A stretch of DNA of 64,000 bases from Actinobacteria bacterium OV450 (lineage in GTDB: Bacteria; Actinomycetota; Actinomycetes; Streptomycetales; Streptomycetaceae): NCBI GenBank assembly GCA_001298555.1, contig LJCW01000098.1, positions 1 through 64,000 on the forward strand, read 5' to 3'. The notes beneath the pieces are model-generated. The model ran no database searches, was not told where the DNA came from, and worked only from the letters and a program-made list of their open reading frames with translations. Positions 16,065-24,653 of this stretch are shown here, in pieces. The number at the start of each line of letters is the position of its first letter. Positions within the stretch are counted from its first letter, which is position 1. The position numbers and the translations under genes are program-made.

Positions 16065-16276
16065 CCGTGCCTCCTCATGGGAAGTGCGCTCTGGACTTCT
16101 CATGATCACCCCTCCCCGGCTTCCTGGCCACCCATTCAGCAAGGTCGGTACGACGGCATTTCTCCGGCGATGGCCGCACGAGCAGAACGGAATCTCCCCT
16201 TCCGATACATGACGTCCGTCACACTTCTCCCCCCTCACCGGGAATCTCCAGGTCAGGGGCCGGACGCAGAAGAAAA
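16065..16276. other. intergenic region upstream of small HTH gene
   Basis: The gap between the HTH start and the ABC-F stop is 373 bp. Apart from the terminator at 16277-16318, no gene, tRNA-like fold or repeat was seen. This part should contain the HTH promoter and is somewhat richer in A and T than the coding DNA. Confidence 0.5.
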
Positions 16277-16318
16277 ACGGCCCCGGCGCCGCGCCCGGGC
16301 GGGCACGGCCGGGGCCGT
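16277..16318 (-). terminator. Rho-independent-type terminator of ABC-F gene
   Basis: ACGGCCCCGGC and GCCGGGGCCGT are perfect 11-bp arms with a 20-nt loop. On the minus strand the stem is followed by TTTTT, so it terminates transcription coming from the ABC-F gene. Confidence 0.75.
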
Positions 16319-16437
16319 CGTACAGAGCGCAGAGGTACGAGACCGTCTCACTCAGATGATGGATCACGCCTGAGCCGAATGATCCATAAGGAACTGGATC
16401 AACCTGCCGGGCGGTCGCGGGGCACTCCCGGCGGAGG

Positions 16438-18036
16438 TCAGGCGAGGGCGACGAGGTCCCGGTAGTCCGGGCCCCACAGGTCCTCGACGCCGTCCGGGAG
16501 CAGGATGATCCGCTCGGGTTCCAGCGCCTCGACCGCGCCCTCGTCGTGGGTGACGAGGATGACCGCGCCCTTGTACGTACGCAGCGCACCGAGGATCTCC
16601 TCGCGGCTGGCCGGGTCCAGGTTGTTCGTGGGCTCGTCGAGGAGCAGCACGTTCGCCGAGGAGACGACCAGCGTGGCCAGGGCCAGACGGGTCTTCTCGC
16701 CGCCGGACAGGACCCCGGCCGGCTTGTCCACGTCGTCACCGGAGAAGAGGAACGAGCCCAGCGTCTTGCGTACGGCGACCAGGTCCAGGTCGGGCGCGGC
16801 GGAGCGCATGTTCTCCAGGACCGTCCGCTCGGGGTCGAGCGTCTCGTGCTCCTGGGCGTAGTAGCCGAGCTTGAGGCCGTGGCCCGGGGTGACCTCGCCG
16901 GTGTCCGGCTGCTCGGCGCCCGCGAGCAGCCGCAGCAGCGTGGTCTTGCCGGCGCCGTTGAGGCCGAGGATGACGACGCGGGAGCCCTTGTCGATGGCCA
17001 GGTCGACGTCGGTGAAGATCTCCAGGGAGCCGTACGACTTCGACAGGCCCTCGGCGGTCAGCGGGGTCTTCCCGCAGGGCGCCGGGTCCGGGAAGCGCAG
17101 CTTGGCCACCTTGTCGGAGACGCGGACGGCGTCCAGGCCGGCCAGCAGGCGGTCGGCGCGCTTGGCCATGTTCTGGGCGGCGACGGTCTTGGTCGCCTTG
17201 GCCCGCATCTTGTCGGCCTGCGAGTTCAGGGCCGCGGCCTTCTTCTCGGCGTTCTGGCGCTCGCGCTTGCGGCGCTTCTCGTCGGCCTCGCGCTGCTGCT
17301 GGTAGAGCTTCCAGCCCATGTTGTAGATGTCGATGACCGAGCGGTTGGCGTCCAGGTAGAAGACCTTGTTGACCACGGTCTCGACCAGGTCGACGTCGTG
17401 GGAGATCACGACGAAGCCGCCGCGGTAGTTCTTCAGGTAGTCGCGCAGCCAGACGATCGAGTCGGCGTCGAGGTGGTTCGTCGGCTCGTCGAGGAGCAGG
17501 GTGTCGGCGTCCGAGAAGAGGATCCGGGCGAGCTCGACGCGGCGGCGCTGACCGCCGGAGAGCGTGTGCAGCGGCTGGCCGAGGACCCGGTCGGGCAGGC
17601 TCAGGGCGGCCGAGATGGTCGCGGCCTCCGACTCGGCGGCGTACCCGCCCTTGGTCAGGAACTCGGTCTCCTGGCGCTCGTACTGCTTGAGCGCCTTCTC
17701 ACGGGTCGCCCCGGAGCCGGTGGCGATGCGCTCCTCGTTCATCCGCATCTTCTTGATCAGGACGTCGAGGCCGCGGGCGGACAGGATCCGGTCGCGGGCG
17801 AGCACGTCGAGATCGCCGGTGCGGGGGTCCTGCGGGAGGTAGCCGACCTCACCCGAGCGGGTGATGGAGCCGCCGGCGGGCTGACCCTCGCCGGCCAGGC
17901 ACTTGGTGAGGGTGGTCTTGCCCGCTCCGTTACGGCCGACCAGGCCGATGCGGTCGCCCTTGGCGATGCGGAAGGAAGCGGACTCGATGAGGACGCGGGC
18001 GCCGGCGCGCAGCTCGATGCCGGTGGCGGTGATCAC
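16438..18036 (-). CDS. ABC-F family ATP-binding protein (ribosome-associated)
   Basis: 532-aa tandem ABC protein without membrane helices, typical of ABC-F translation factors and ribosome-protection proteins. Walker [10 protein letters not shown] near residue 35 and GLNGAGKTT near 345 are present, as are signatures LSGGQRRR and LSGGEKTR and Walker B/DEPTNHLD and DEPTNNLD. The linker between the two domains is long and charged (around 230-290), as in ABC-F proteins that reach into the ribosomal E/P site. From memory it resembles actinobacterial MITATDLE-type members such as Mycobacterium Rv1473. The GTG start at 18036 has GGAG 8 nt upstream. A seven-codon leader ORF lies 60 nt upstream, so antibiotic-responsive attenuation is plausible. 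Confidence 0.9.
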   Translation of the reverse strand: MITATGIELRAGARVLIESASFRIAKGDRIGLVGRNGAGKTTLTKCLAGEGQPAGGSITRSGEVGYLPQDPRTGDLDVLARDRILSARGLDVLIKKMRMNEERIATGSGATREKALKQYERQETEFLTKGGYAAESEAATISAALSLPDRVLGQPLHTLSGGQRRRVELARILFSDADTLLLDEPTNHLDADSIVWLRDYLKNYRGGFVVISHDVDLVETVVNKVFYLDANRSVIDIYNMGWKLYQQQREADEKRRKRERQNAEKKAAALNSQADKMRAKATKTVAAQNMAKRADRLLAGLDAVRVSDKVAKLRFPDPAPCGKTPLTAEGLSKSYGSLEIFTDVDLAIDKGSRVVILGLNGAGKTTLLRLLAGAEQPDTGEVTPGHGLKLGYYAQEHETLDPERTVLENMRSAAPDLDLVAVRKTLGSFLFSGDDVDKPAGVLSGGEKTRLALATLVVSSANVLLLDEPTNNLDPASREEILGALRTYKGAVILVTHDEGAVEALEPERIILLPDGVEDLWGPDYRDLVALA

Positions 18037-18096
18037 GGAAATACTCCAGGGCGGGGGGACGGCGGAAGGGGGGCAGGACGCGATGCTTCGACGCCG

Positions 18097-18120
18097 CTAA
18101 TCCGCGAGGAGATTTGCCAT
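18097..18120 (-). CDS. putative leader peptide MANLLAD upstream of ABC-F gene
   Basis: ATG GCA AAT CTC CTC GCG GAT TAG encodes the heptapeptide MANLLAD. It begins 7 nt after a strong TAGAAT hexamer, so the mRNA probably starts on this ATG (leaderless). It ends 60 nt before the ABC-F GTG. Short upstream ORFs that stall drug-bound ribosomes commonly control ABC-F resistance genes. That mechanism here is inference, and no alternative hairpins were worked out. Confidence 0.5.
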   Translation of the reverse strand: MANLLAD

Positions 18121-18127
18121 GGGATTC

Positions 18128-18133
18128 ATTCTA
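18128..18133 (-). promoter_or_regulatory. -10 box (TAGAAT) of the ABC-F transcript
   Basis: TAGAAT on the minus strand is close to the TATAAT/TAGAAT consensus of vegetative streptomycete promoters and ends 7 nt before the leader ATG. No strong -35 is visible at 17-18 nt. Confidence 0.55.
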
Positions 18134-18252
18134 CCGGGGGTGTGCAACTGGTTATGGGGGCGTTGACCGCCCGGTGGGCCCGGGCCCGTATCAGGATGGA
18201 CCGGGTGATATGCGCCGCAGGGGCGGCCACCTGGAACCGAGGGCGGTGGGGC

Positions 18253-19143
18253 ATGCAGTTCGACGACGACGCCGATCTGGACACTTCCGAGGTCAGGGAC
18301 GTGCGCGGCAGCCGCGTCCCTGGCGGGCGGGCGACGATCGGCGGCGGCATCGCGGGCTTCATCGCACTGGTCCTCGGGCTGCTCTTCGGGGTGGGCCCGG
18401 ACCAGCTGGGGCTGTCCTCCGGGAACCCGGAGCCGGTGGCGACCTCCTCCTCCGTCAGCGAGGTGCAGCAGAGCTGCAGGACCGGGCGGGACGCGAACAG
18501 CCGGGAGGACTGCCGGCTGGTCGCGGTCGTCAACAGCACCCAGGACTTCTGGAAGGGCGAGTTCACCCGGCGCGGCGGCCGGTACGCGCCGGCGTCCACG
18601 GTCTTCTTCACCGGCCGCGTGAACACCGGCTGCGGGACCGCCACCTCGGCGGTCGGCCCCTTCTACTGCCCCGTCGACCGGCGGGTCTACCTGGACCTGG
18701 GGTTCTTCGAAGAGCTGCGGACGAAGTTCGGCGCGAGCGGCGGTCCGTTCGCCCAGGCCTACGTCGTCGCCCACGAGTACGGGCACCACGTCCAGAACCT
18801 GACCGGAACCCTGCAGAAGGCCCAGGACGGGCGGCAGGGCGCGAACAGCAACGCGGTCAAGGTCGAGCTCCAGGCCGACTGCTACGCCGGGGTGTGGGCG
18901 CACAACGCGACGAGGACCCCGGACGGGTCCACGGGCCGGCCGCTGATCACCAGCCTGACCGACGAGGACATCAGGGACGGCCTGGACGCGGCGGCGGCCA
19001 TCGGCGACGACCGGATCCAGGAGAGGTTCCAGGGTCGCGTCACCCCGGAGTCCTGGACGCACGGCTCGGCCCGGCAGCGCCAGCAGTGGTTCTACCAGGG
19101 CTACCGCACGGGCGACATGGCCCAGTGCAACACCTTCCGCTGA
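18253..19143 (+). CDS. neutral zinc metallopeptidase (YpfJ family)
   Basis: 296-aa protein anchored by one N-terminal transmembrane helix (about residues 32-50, [16 protein letters not shown]). A Ser/Thr-rich spacer and an extracytoplasmic zinc-peptidase domain follow. HEYGHH near residue 176 supplies the HExxH-type zinc ligands and catalytic Glu, and ELQADCYAG downstream gives the third ligand region. Cysteines in the predicted external part suggest disulfides. The family is common and largely uncharacterised. The ATG at 18253 follows GAGGGCGG. It is divergent from the ABC-F leader. Confidence 0.88.
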   Translation: MQFDDDADLDTSEVRDVRGSRVPGGRATIGGGIAGFIALVLGLLFGVGPDQLGLSSGNPEPVATSSSVSEVQQSCRTGRDANSREDCRLVAVVNSTQDFWKGEFTRRGGRYAPASTVFFTGRVNTGCGTATSAVGPFYCPVDRRVYLDLGFFEELRTKFGASGGPFAQAYVVAHEYGHHVQNLTGTLQKAQDGRQGANSNAVKVELQADCYAGVWAHNATRTPDGSTGRPLITSLTDEDIRDGLDAAAAIGDDRIQERFQGRVTPESWTHGSARQRQQWFYQGYRTGDMAQCNTFR

Positions 19144-19261
19144 CCGCCCTCCGGCGACCGCCCGCCCGCCGCCCTCCGTGGCCGCCTCCGGGGCGCTGTC
19201 AGTGCCGCCTGCCATGCTGTGGCGTGGGTCACATCCACGACCACCAGAAGGAGTGATCGTC

Positions 19262-19657
19262 ATGGCAAGCGTTCCGTCCATCTATCCGACCCTGCTCTAC
19301 GCCGACGCCAAGGCGGCGATCCGGCAGCTGACGGAAGCGTTCGGATTCACCCAGGTCGCGGTGTACGAGGGTGACGACGGGGCGGTGATGCACGCCGAGC
19401 TGTCGTACGGGAACGGCGCCGTGATGCTCGGCAGCAAGGGCCGCGGCGGCGTGTTCGACAAGGTGATGGAGGGCGCCGGGCCGGCCGGGGTCTACGTGGT
19501 CGTCGACGACGTGGACGCCCACCACCGCCGGGCCGCCGAGCACGGGGCGGAGATCCTGATGGAGCCCACCGACCAGGACTACGGATCGCGCGACTACATG
19601 GCCCGTGACGCGGAGGGCAACATCTGGAGCTTCGGGACGTACGCGCCGCAGGTCTGA
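19262..19657 (+). CDS. VOC (glyoxalase/bleomycin resistance) family protein
   Basis: 131-aa protein of the vicinal oxygen chelate superfamily with paired beta-alpha-beta-beta-beta modules: an opening YPTLLYADAKAAIRQLTEAFGF and a C-terminal RDAEGNIWSFGTY module. A metal-type Glu/His pattern is partly present (HAELSYG). The DYGSRDYMARD segment is typical of the PhnB-like/YdeA subgroup. GAAGGAG precedes the ATG at 19262. The gene stands alone and its substrate is unknown. Confidence 0.85.
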   Translation: MASVPSIYPTLLYADAKAAIRQLTEAFGFTQVAVYEGDDGAVMHAELSYGNGAVMLGSKGRGGVFDKVMEGAGPAGVYVVVDDVDAHHRRAAEHGAEILMEPTDQDYGSRDYMARDAEGNIWSFGTYAPQV

Positions 19658-19683
19658 GCCCGCGGCGCGCCGTCCCGCGGCGG

Positions 19684-21216
19684 CTACGCCCCGCCGGTGT
19701 GCACCTGGAACGCGGCCCGGCGGACCGCCTTGGCCAGGGCCGGGTCGGGGTGCGCGGCGGCCAGGGCGACCAGGACCTGGACGGTGCGCGGGTGGCCGAC
19801 GGCGCGGACCTCGTCGAGCAGCCGCGGGACGGTGGTCCGGACCGCCGAGTCGAGGTGGCGCGCCAGCAGGTCCGCCTCGCCGTGGTCGGCGATGGCGGCC
19901 GCGGTGTCCACCCAGAGCCAGGTCGACTCCTCCGCGGTGAGCACGTCCTGCGCCTCGTCGGGGTCCACCCCGTCGTGCTCGGCGAGCCAGAGCAGGGCGT
20001 AGGGCCTCAGGGCGGGATCGCGGACGGCGGCGCGCACCTCGGGTTCGGCCGGGGCGCCGACCACGCGCAGGGCTTCGAAGGCCAGGCCGCGCAGCAGGGC
20101 GTCCTCGCCGCGGGCCGCGTGCAGGAGCTCGCTGACGGCGTGGCCGACGGGCCGGGCGGCGAGCCAGGCCTGGTACTCCGCGCGGGCCGGGCCCGGGGTG
20201 AGCCGGGCGCAGCCGTGCAGCATCGCCGCGGCGGACTGCTCGATGTTCCCGGCCGGGCTCTGCGCGGCGACGCAGATCTGTTCGAGCTTGACCCAGACGG
20301 CCCAGCTGCCGAGCGGGGTGAGGGCGGCCTGCGCGGGGCCGAGGGTGACGGCGTCGACGGCGGCGAGTCCGCCGAGCGCCCAGCGCAGCAGCCGGGCGAG
20401 CGGGACGGGCGCCGCGTGGCCGGCCGCCCCGGGATCGGCCGCCGCTGCGGTGGCCGTCCGGGCGGGGGCGGTCTGGGCGGGGGCGGTCTGGGCGGTGGCC
20501 GCCTGAGCCACGGCCGACGGTGCGGTGGCCGACGTTCCGTCAGCGGGCGAAGTCTCGCGCGCCGGGGCGTCGTAGGGGACCTCGCACCGCTCGTCGCGCA
20601 GTTCGGTGACCCGCTGGCCGAGCAGGTCCAGCAGGTCCGGAACGGTCACGGGACCGGCGGACAGCTGGAGCAGGGAGAGCAGTTGGGGCATCGCCTCGAC
20701 CACCTCGGCGACGACCGAGGGGGTGATGTCGGCGGGCGCCGGGTGGACCAGCGACCAGGCGTCGAACAGCGCCACCCAGCCGCGCAGCACGGCGGTGTCG
20801 TCGCGGTCCCAGGCCCGCAGCCGCCAGCCGGGCCGGGCTTGGCCGCCGTGCACCTCGACGAGGCCGGCGAGCCGGGCGCGGTCCCAGCCGACCCGGATCT
20901 GTCCGTGGGTCAGGTTCAGTGCGCCGGCGGCGCGTTCGACGTCGGCGGCGGGCAGTGCTCCCGCCGGGGCGGGGCGGCCTCCGTCGCCGGCGCCGAGGTT
21001 GAGTTCGGCCCAGCGGGCCAGCCGTACGGCGTCGGCCAGCGAGGCCCGGGCCCGGGTGGCGAGTTCGGCCGTGGCCGGGGTTCCTGCCGGGGGCCGGGCA
21101 GCGGGACGCGCGCGTCGGTCCGTCACCGCCTTGCGGGCCGCGGCGACGGAACGCGGGGAGACGAGTCGGAGTCTGGAGTCGCGAGCCAACTGCTCATCAG
21201 GCTTTCGGGACGTCAC
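19684..21216 (-). CDS. uncharacterised alpha-helical protein, paralogue of 51396-52913
   Basis: About 510 aa with no recognised catalytic motif. It is Ala/Leu-rich and mostly helical, with an N-terminal SLADAVRLARWAELNLG block and a low-complexity Thr/Ala/Pro linker around residues 230-275. Its C-terminal half looks like HEAT-type repeats (LRGLAFEALRVVGAPAEPEV, then RPYALLWLAEHDG). It ends in HPRTVQVLVALAAAHPDPALAKAVRRAAFQ, a pattern repeated in the second paralogue. The GTG at 21216 was chosen; a TTG at 21252 would add 12 residues. Possibly a scaffold, but its function is unknown. Confidence 0.65.
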   Translation of the reverse strand: MTSRKPDEQLARDSRLRLVSPRSVAAARKAVTDRRARPAARPPAGTPATAELATRARASLADAVRLARWAELNLGAGDGGRPAPAGALPAADVERAAGALNLTHGQIRVGWDRARLAGLVEVHGGQARPGWRLRAWDRDDTAVLRGWVALFDAWSLVHPAPADITPSVVAEVVEAMPQLLSLLQLSAGPVTVPDLLDLLGQRVTELRDERCEVPYDAPARETSPADGTSATAPSAVAQAATAQTAPAQTAPARTATAAAADPGAAGHAAPVPLARLLRWALGGLAAVDAVTLGPAQAALTPLGSWAVWVKLEQICVAAQSPAGNIEQSAAAMLHGCARLTPGPARAEYQAWLAARPVGHAVSELLHAARGEDALLRGLAFEALRVVGAPAEPEVRAAVRDPALRPYALLWLAEHDGVDPDEAQDVLTAEESTWLWVDTAAAIADHGEADLLARHLDSAVRTTVPRLLDEVRAVGHPRTVQVLVALAAAHPDPALAKAVRRAAFQVHTGGA

Positions 21217-21333
21217 GGAAGCAGTCTCGCCCGTCACCGGCCGAAAGCCCAAACGGAACCAGCCATTATCAGCACTCGCCGGGGGGACATACAGGGAGAA
21301 TGCCTCCTCCCCGTCCCGTCCGGCACACGGCCT

Positions 21334-22464
21334 TCACATAAGAGGGGTCAGGAACCGCCGCAGGGCTTCCTCGTATCCGGCCGGATCCGCGTTCCACATC
21401 GCCCCGTGCGGCGCCTCGCGGACGGTCCGCAGGGTGACCAGGTCGGGGCGTGCGGCGGCGAGCCGGCGCGAGGGCTCCCACGGGGCCAGCGTGTCGTCCG
21501 GCCCGTGGTAGATCAGCACGGGGATGCGCAGCGCGCCCGGGTCCGCGCCCGGGGGCCGGTGGTCGGCGCCCAGTCCGGCGCCGGCGTCGGCGGCCCGCAC
21601 CGCGAACGGCACCAGGGGGGCGGGGGTGCGGCGGGCGGCGACGAGTGCGCGCAGGGTGGTGTGCCAGTCGAGCACCGGCGAGTCCAGCACGAGTCCGGAG
21701 ATCCGGTCGGCGAGGGCCGAGCGCTCGGCGGCGTGCAGGGCCATGGCGGCACCGGTGGACCAGCCGTGCAGGACGACCCGGCGGGCACCGTAGCGCAGGG
21801 CGTAGCGGATGGCGGCGTCCACGTCCCGCCATTCCGATTCGCCGAGGTGGCCGAGACCGTCCGGTGACACCGGGGCGCCGAGGTCGCCCCGGTAGGCGAG
21901 GTCGAGGACGGGCATCCGCTGCCCGTGCAGGAAGGGCATGACCACCATCGGGTGCTCGCGGGTGGCGCCGAGCCCGTGCACGGTGATCACCCAGGTGTCG
22001 CGGGCGCCGGGCACGAACCAGGCGGGCAGCGCCCCGAGCTCGCCGGGGACGTCGACGTCGGCGTGGTCGAGCCCGAGGGCGGTGCGCGGGTTGCCCGCGT
22101 GGACCTGGGGGGTGAGGGTGACGCGCGCGCCGGGACCGAGGCTCCCGTGGGTGACGGCGAGCAGCCGGCGCACGACGGTGTCCGGGTGCTGGGCGGCGCC
22201 GTCGAGGACGGGCCCGACGGCGGCGTGCACCCCGGGGGCGGTGAGCCCGTACGTTCCCGGGCGCAGGGAGGCCAGCGAGCGGGTCAGCGTGACGCGGCCG
22301 GAGCCGGCGGCGTGGACCGTGAGCCGGGGGCCGCCGGGCAGGGGGCTGCCGGGCTCGTGCCGCAGGGCGGCGTCGGCCGCGTACCGGCCGGCCGCGACCG
22401 CGGCCGCACCGGCCCCGACGAGGGTGGTCGCGAGGGCCGCGGCCGTCGCTGTGGCGGTACGCAC
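21334..22464 (-). CDS. alpha/beta hydrolase with N-terminal signal/anchor
   Basis: About 376 aa. A hydrophobic N-terminal helix (residues 4-30) suggests export or membrane anchoring, followed by a long lid-like region. The alpha/beta hydrolase core has HGLGATREHP for the oxyanion loop, the nucleophile elbow GWSTG, an Asp in YHGPDDTLAPW, and a His in EAPHGAMWN. It is likely an esterase or lipase-like enzyme of unknown substrate. The GTG at 22464 was chosen; a GTG at 22500 would add 12 residues and is also preceded by GGAG. It is transcribed on its own, divergent from the Pit operon. Confidence 0.8.
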   Translation of the reverse strand: MRTATATAAALATTLVGAGAAAVAAGRYAADAALRHEPGSPLPGGPRLTVHAAGSGRVTLTRSLASLRPGTYGLTAPGVHAAVGPVLDGAAQHPDTVVRRLLAVTHGSLGPGARVTLTPQVHAGNPRTALGLDHADVDVPGELGALPAWFVPGARDTWVITVHGLGATREHPMVVMPFLHGQRMPVLDLAYRGDLGAPVSPDGLGHLGESEWRDVDAAIRYALRYGARRVVLHGWSTGAAMALHAAERSALADRISGLVLDSPVLDWHTTLRALVAARRTPAPLVPFAVRAADAGAGLGADHRPPGADPGALRIPVLIYHGPDDTLAPWEPSRRLAAARPDLVTLRTVREAPHGAMWNADPAGYEEALRRFLTPLM

Positions 22465-22749
22465 CGCTCCAGTGTCGGGGCGGAAGCGCGAACGGGCCAC
22501 TGGAGCGGAATACTCCGGTTGATGCCGGGCGGCATCAGGAAGAGATCGCGGAGAGCCCCTCGCAGGTCGTCCGGTGAGGTGATCTGGATCACTTCCAGGG
22601 CACCTCGGGGGCGGGACCGCGGGCTTCCACCCCCCTGTGGAGCCGTTCGTTCACCCCGCTTTGACGTGCATTAATCGGTATATCAGCCAAAAAAACCGGA
22701 CGAAGGTCCCGATGGCACGACGGGCCAGTACACCGCTCCGCCCGAGCCA
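22465..22749. other. divergent intergenic region between hydrolase and Pit genes
   Basis: The 354-bp gap has no gene. It includes an unusually AT-rich patch for this genome (around 22668-22700, GCATTAATCGGTATATCAGCC then a run of seven A). It also has a single GTTCACC half-site near 22650. Promoters for both divergent genes should lie here. Confidence 0.5.
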
Positions 22750-22782
22750 GTTCATCTTCCGTTCACTCAGATTGCCTACGGT
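22750..22782 (+). promoter_or_regulatory. PHO box and -10 of phosphate transporter promoter
   Basis: GTTCATCTTCC (22750-22760) and GTTCACTCAGA (22761-22771) are two adjacent 11-nt direct-repeat units matching the streptomycete PhoP consensus GTTCACC. TACGGT at 22777-22782 is a plausible -10. PhoP would act as activator under phosphate limitation. Confidence 0.68.
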
Positions 22783-22818
22783 CGCCGAGCCACTGACGCC
22801 AAACAGAAGCCTGGGTAA

Positions 22819-24099
22819 ATGGAGCACATAACGCTTCTCCTCGGGATCGTGATCATCACCGCTCTCGTGTTCGACTTCACGAACGGTTTCCACGACACAG
22901 CCAACGCGATGGCCACCACCATCTCGACCGGCGCCCTCAAGCCCAAGACGGCGGTGGCCATGTCCGCCGTGCTCAACCTCGTCGGCGCGTTCATGTCCGT
23001 GGAGGTCGCCAAGACGATCTCCAAGGGCCTGATCAACGAGGAGGGCATCCAGCCAGAAGTGATCTTCGCCGCGCTGGTCGGAGCGATCCTCTGGAACCTC
23101 GTCACCTGGCTGGTCGGGCTCCCCTCCAGCTCCTCCCACGCACTGATGGGCGGCCTGATCGGCGCCGCGGTCGCCTCCGCCGGCATCGGCGCGGTCAACG
23201 GCAGCGTCGTCGTCACGAAGGTGCTGATCCCCGCGGTCGCCGCCCCGATCGTGGCCGGTGCGGCCGCGATGCTGGCCGCGAAGGTCACGTACAAGCTCGG
23301 TGGCAAGGTCGGCGGCAGGACCGCCACCAAGGGTTACCGCGCCGGGCAGATCGCCTCGGCCGGTCTCGTCTCCCTCGCGCACGGCACCAACGACGCGCAG
23401 AAGACGATGGGCATCATCACCCTGGCCCTCGTCGCGGGCGGCGCCCTGGACTCCGGCGCGAACCCGCCGGTCTGGGTCATCGTCTCCGCGGGTCTGGCCA
23501 TCGCACTGGGCACCTCCCTGGGCGGCTGGCGCATCATCCGCACCCTGGGCAGCGGCCTGACCGACCTCCAGCCGCAGCAGGGCTTCGCCGCCCAGACCTC
23601 GGCCGCGAGCGTCATCCTGGCCTCCTCCTCCCTGGGCTTCTCCCTCTCCACCACCCACGCGTGCTCCGGCGCCGTCATGGGTGCGGGCCTGGGCCGCAAG
23701 GGCGGTGTGGTCCGCTGGTCCACCGCCACCCGCATGTTCATCGCCTGGGGCCTGACCCTGCCGGCCGCCGCCGTCGTCGCCTCCGGCGCCGAGCTGGTCA
23801 TGCGCACCGGTGACGTCGGCGTCGCCGCCGTCGCGCTCTTCCTGGTCGCCTCCTGCGTCGCCATCTGGCTCATCTCGCGCCGCCAGGTCGTCGACCACAG
23901 CAACGTCAACGGCGCGCAGGCCGCCGCGGCCGAGGAGCCGGGTGTCGTCACCACGGCCATGGCCGCCGTGACCGTCCCGCCGACCATGGCCGCCGAAGCC
24001 GCCGCCGGTACGACCGCCGCGGTCACCGACGAGGACCTGAAGGCCACCATCCCGGCCGCCGCCTCCGCGGCTCCGGCGGCCCCCGCCGCCGCGGTCTGA
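22819..24099 (+). CDS. Pit family inorganic phosphate transporter
   Basis: 426-aa low-affinity phosphate (metal-phosphate/H+) symporter. The two PiT signature repeats are clear: FDFTNGFHDTANAMAT near residue 19 and SLAHGTNDAQKTMG near 187, with about ten hydrophobic segments. The last 70 residues form an Ala/Pro/Val-rich cytoplasmic tail. The ATG at 22819 lies about 50 nt after the PHO box, so PhoP control is likely. It is followed by a small membrane protein gene 28 bp downstream, and both end at the hairpin 24371-24403. Confidence 0.92.
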   Translation: MEHITLLLGIVIITALVFDFTNGFHDTANAMATTISTGALKPKTAVAMSAVLNLVGAFMSVEVAKTISKGLINEEGIQPEVIFAALVGAILWNLVTWLVGLPSSSSHALMGGLIGAAVASAGIGAVNGSVVVTKVLIPAVAAPIVAGAAAMLAAKVTYKLGGKVGGRTATKGYRAGQIASAGLVSLAHGTNDAQKTMGIITLALVAGGALDSGANPPVWVIVSAGLAIALGTSLGGWRIIRTLGSGLTDLQPQQGFAAQTSAASVILASSSLGFSLSTTHACSGAVMGAGLGRKGGVVRWSTATRMFIAWGLTLPAAAVVASGAELVMRTGDVGVAAVALFLVASCVAIWLISRRQVVDHSNVNGAQAAAAEEPGVVTTAMAAVTVPPTMAAEAAAGTTAAVTDEDLKATIPAAASAAPAAPAAAV

Positions 24100-24127
24100 C
24101 CCCGAGAACGACAGAGGATTCCGCAGT

Positions 24128-24349
24128 ATGAAGATCGACTGGGCAGCACTCGGCTCCGTCTTCGGGGTCAGCCTCTCCGCCACCGTCGCGCTCGTGGCCC
24201 TGTTCACGATGGGCCTGGTGGGCCTCTCCAAGCACGAGGCCGCCACCGAGCAGGGCGGCACCGCCACCCTGGCCCGCAGCGGTGCGTACGTCTGCTTCGC
24301 GCTCGTCGCGGCGGCCGTGGTGTACGGCTTCTACCTGATCGTCGCCTGA
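24128..24349 (+). CDS. small membrane protein co-transcribed with Pit
   Basis: 73-aa protein with two hydrophobic helices (residues 9-33 and 50-72) joined by a short polar loop (SKHEAATEQGG). It has no known motif. It directly follows the phosphate transporter with no terminator between, suggesting an accessory or stabilising subunit. This pairing is common next to streptomycete pit genes, but no function has been assigned that I know of. Confidence 0.75.
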   Translation: MKIDWAALGSVFGVSLSATVALVALFTMGLVGLSKHEAATEQGGTATLARSGAYVCFALVAAAVVYGFYLIVA

Positions 24350-24370
24350 CCGGTTCGGACACGGCGTACG

Positions 24371-24403
24371 AAAGCTCCCTCCGGGTTTCCCGGGGGGAGC
24401 TTT
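24371..24403 (+). terminator. terminator of the Pit operon
   Basis: AAAGCTCCCTCCGGG pairs with CCCGGGGGGAGCTTT over 15 bp with one G-U and a 3-nt loop, 22 nt after the small membrane gene. It isolates the Pit operon from the cobalamin riboswitch that follows. Confidence 0.8.
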
Positions 24404-24464
24404 CCCGTGCCCGGGAGCCGTTGCCGCGGCCTGCCCCGCCGCAGGTCAACGGCGAGTTGACGGG

Positions 24465-24620
24465 CCTTCGCGGTGCGTGGTGGACTGCGCGAGCCAATAC
24501 GGCGGCATGGAGAGGAAGTCCGGTGCGAATCCGGCGCGGTCCCGCCACTGTCACCGGGGAGCACGCGGCACGTGCGCCCCGGGAGCCAGGAACTCCCACC
24601 GCCGGACACGTCGAACCAGG
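24465..24620 (+). ncRNA. adenosylcobalamin riboswitch
   Basis: The leader of cobD contains the conserved core GGAAGTCCGGTGCGAATCC, the B12-box region GGTCCCGCCACTGTCACCGG and the distal GCCAGGAACTC element in the correct order and spacing. The limits are approximate. In streptomycetes this class represses cobalamin genes when adenosylcobalamin is abundant, here controlling cobD, cobQ and probably the genes to cobB. Switching by a terminator or by sequestration of the start could not be decided by eye. Confidence 0.9.
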
Positions 24621-24653
24621 GCGCGGACCCTGAGTGAGGACATACCTGCCACC

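Noticed and set aside
18097..19281. 394-codon open frame antisense to the zinc metallopeptidase ending at the leader stop
   Set aside because: It is the shadow of a clear HEYGHH peptidase gene; only its last seven codons (the leader) have a promoter-like context.
24456..24461. TTGACG as a -35 for the cobalamin operon
   Set aside because: A promoter here would start transcription inside the riboswitch aptamer and no -10 follows at the right distance.
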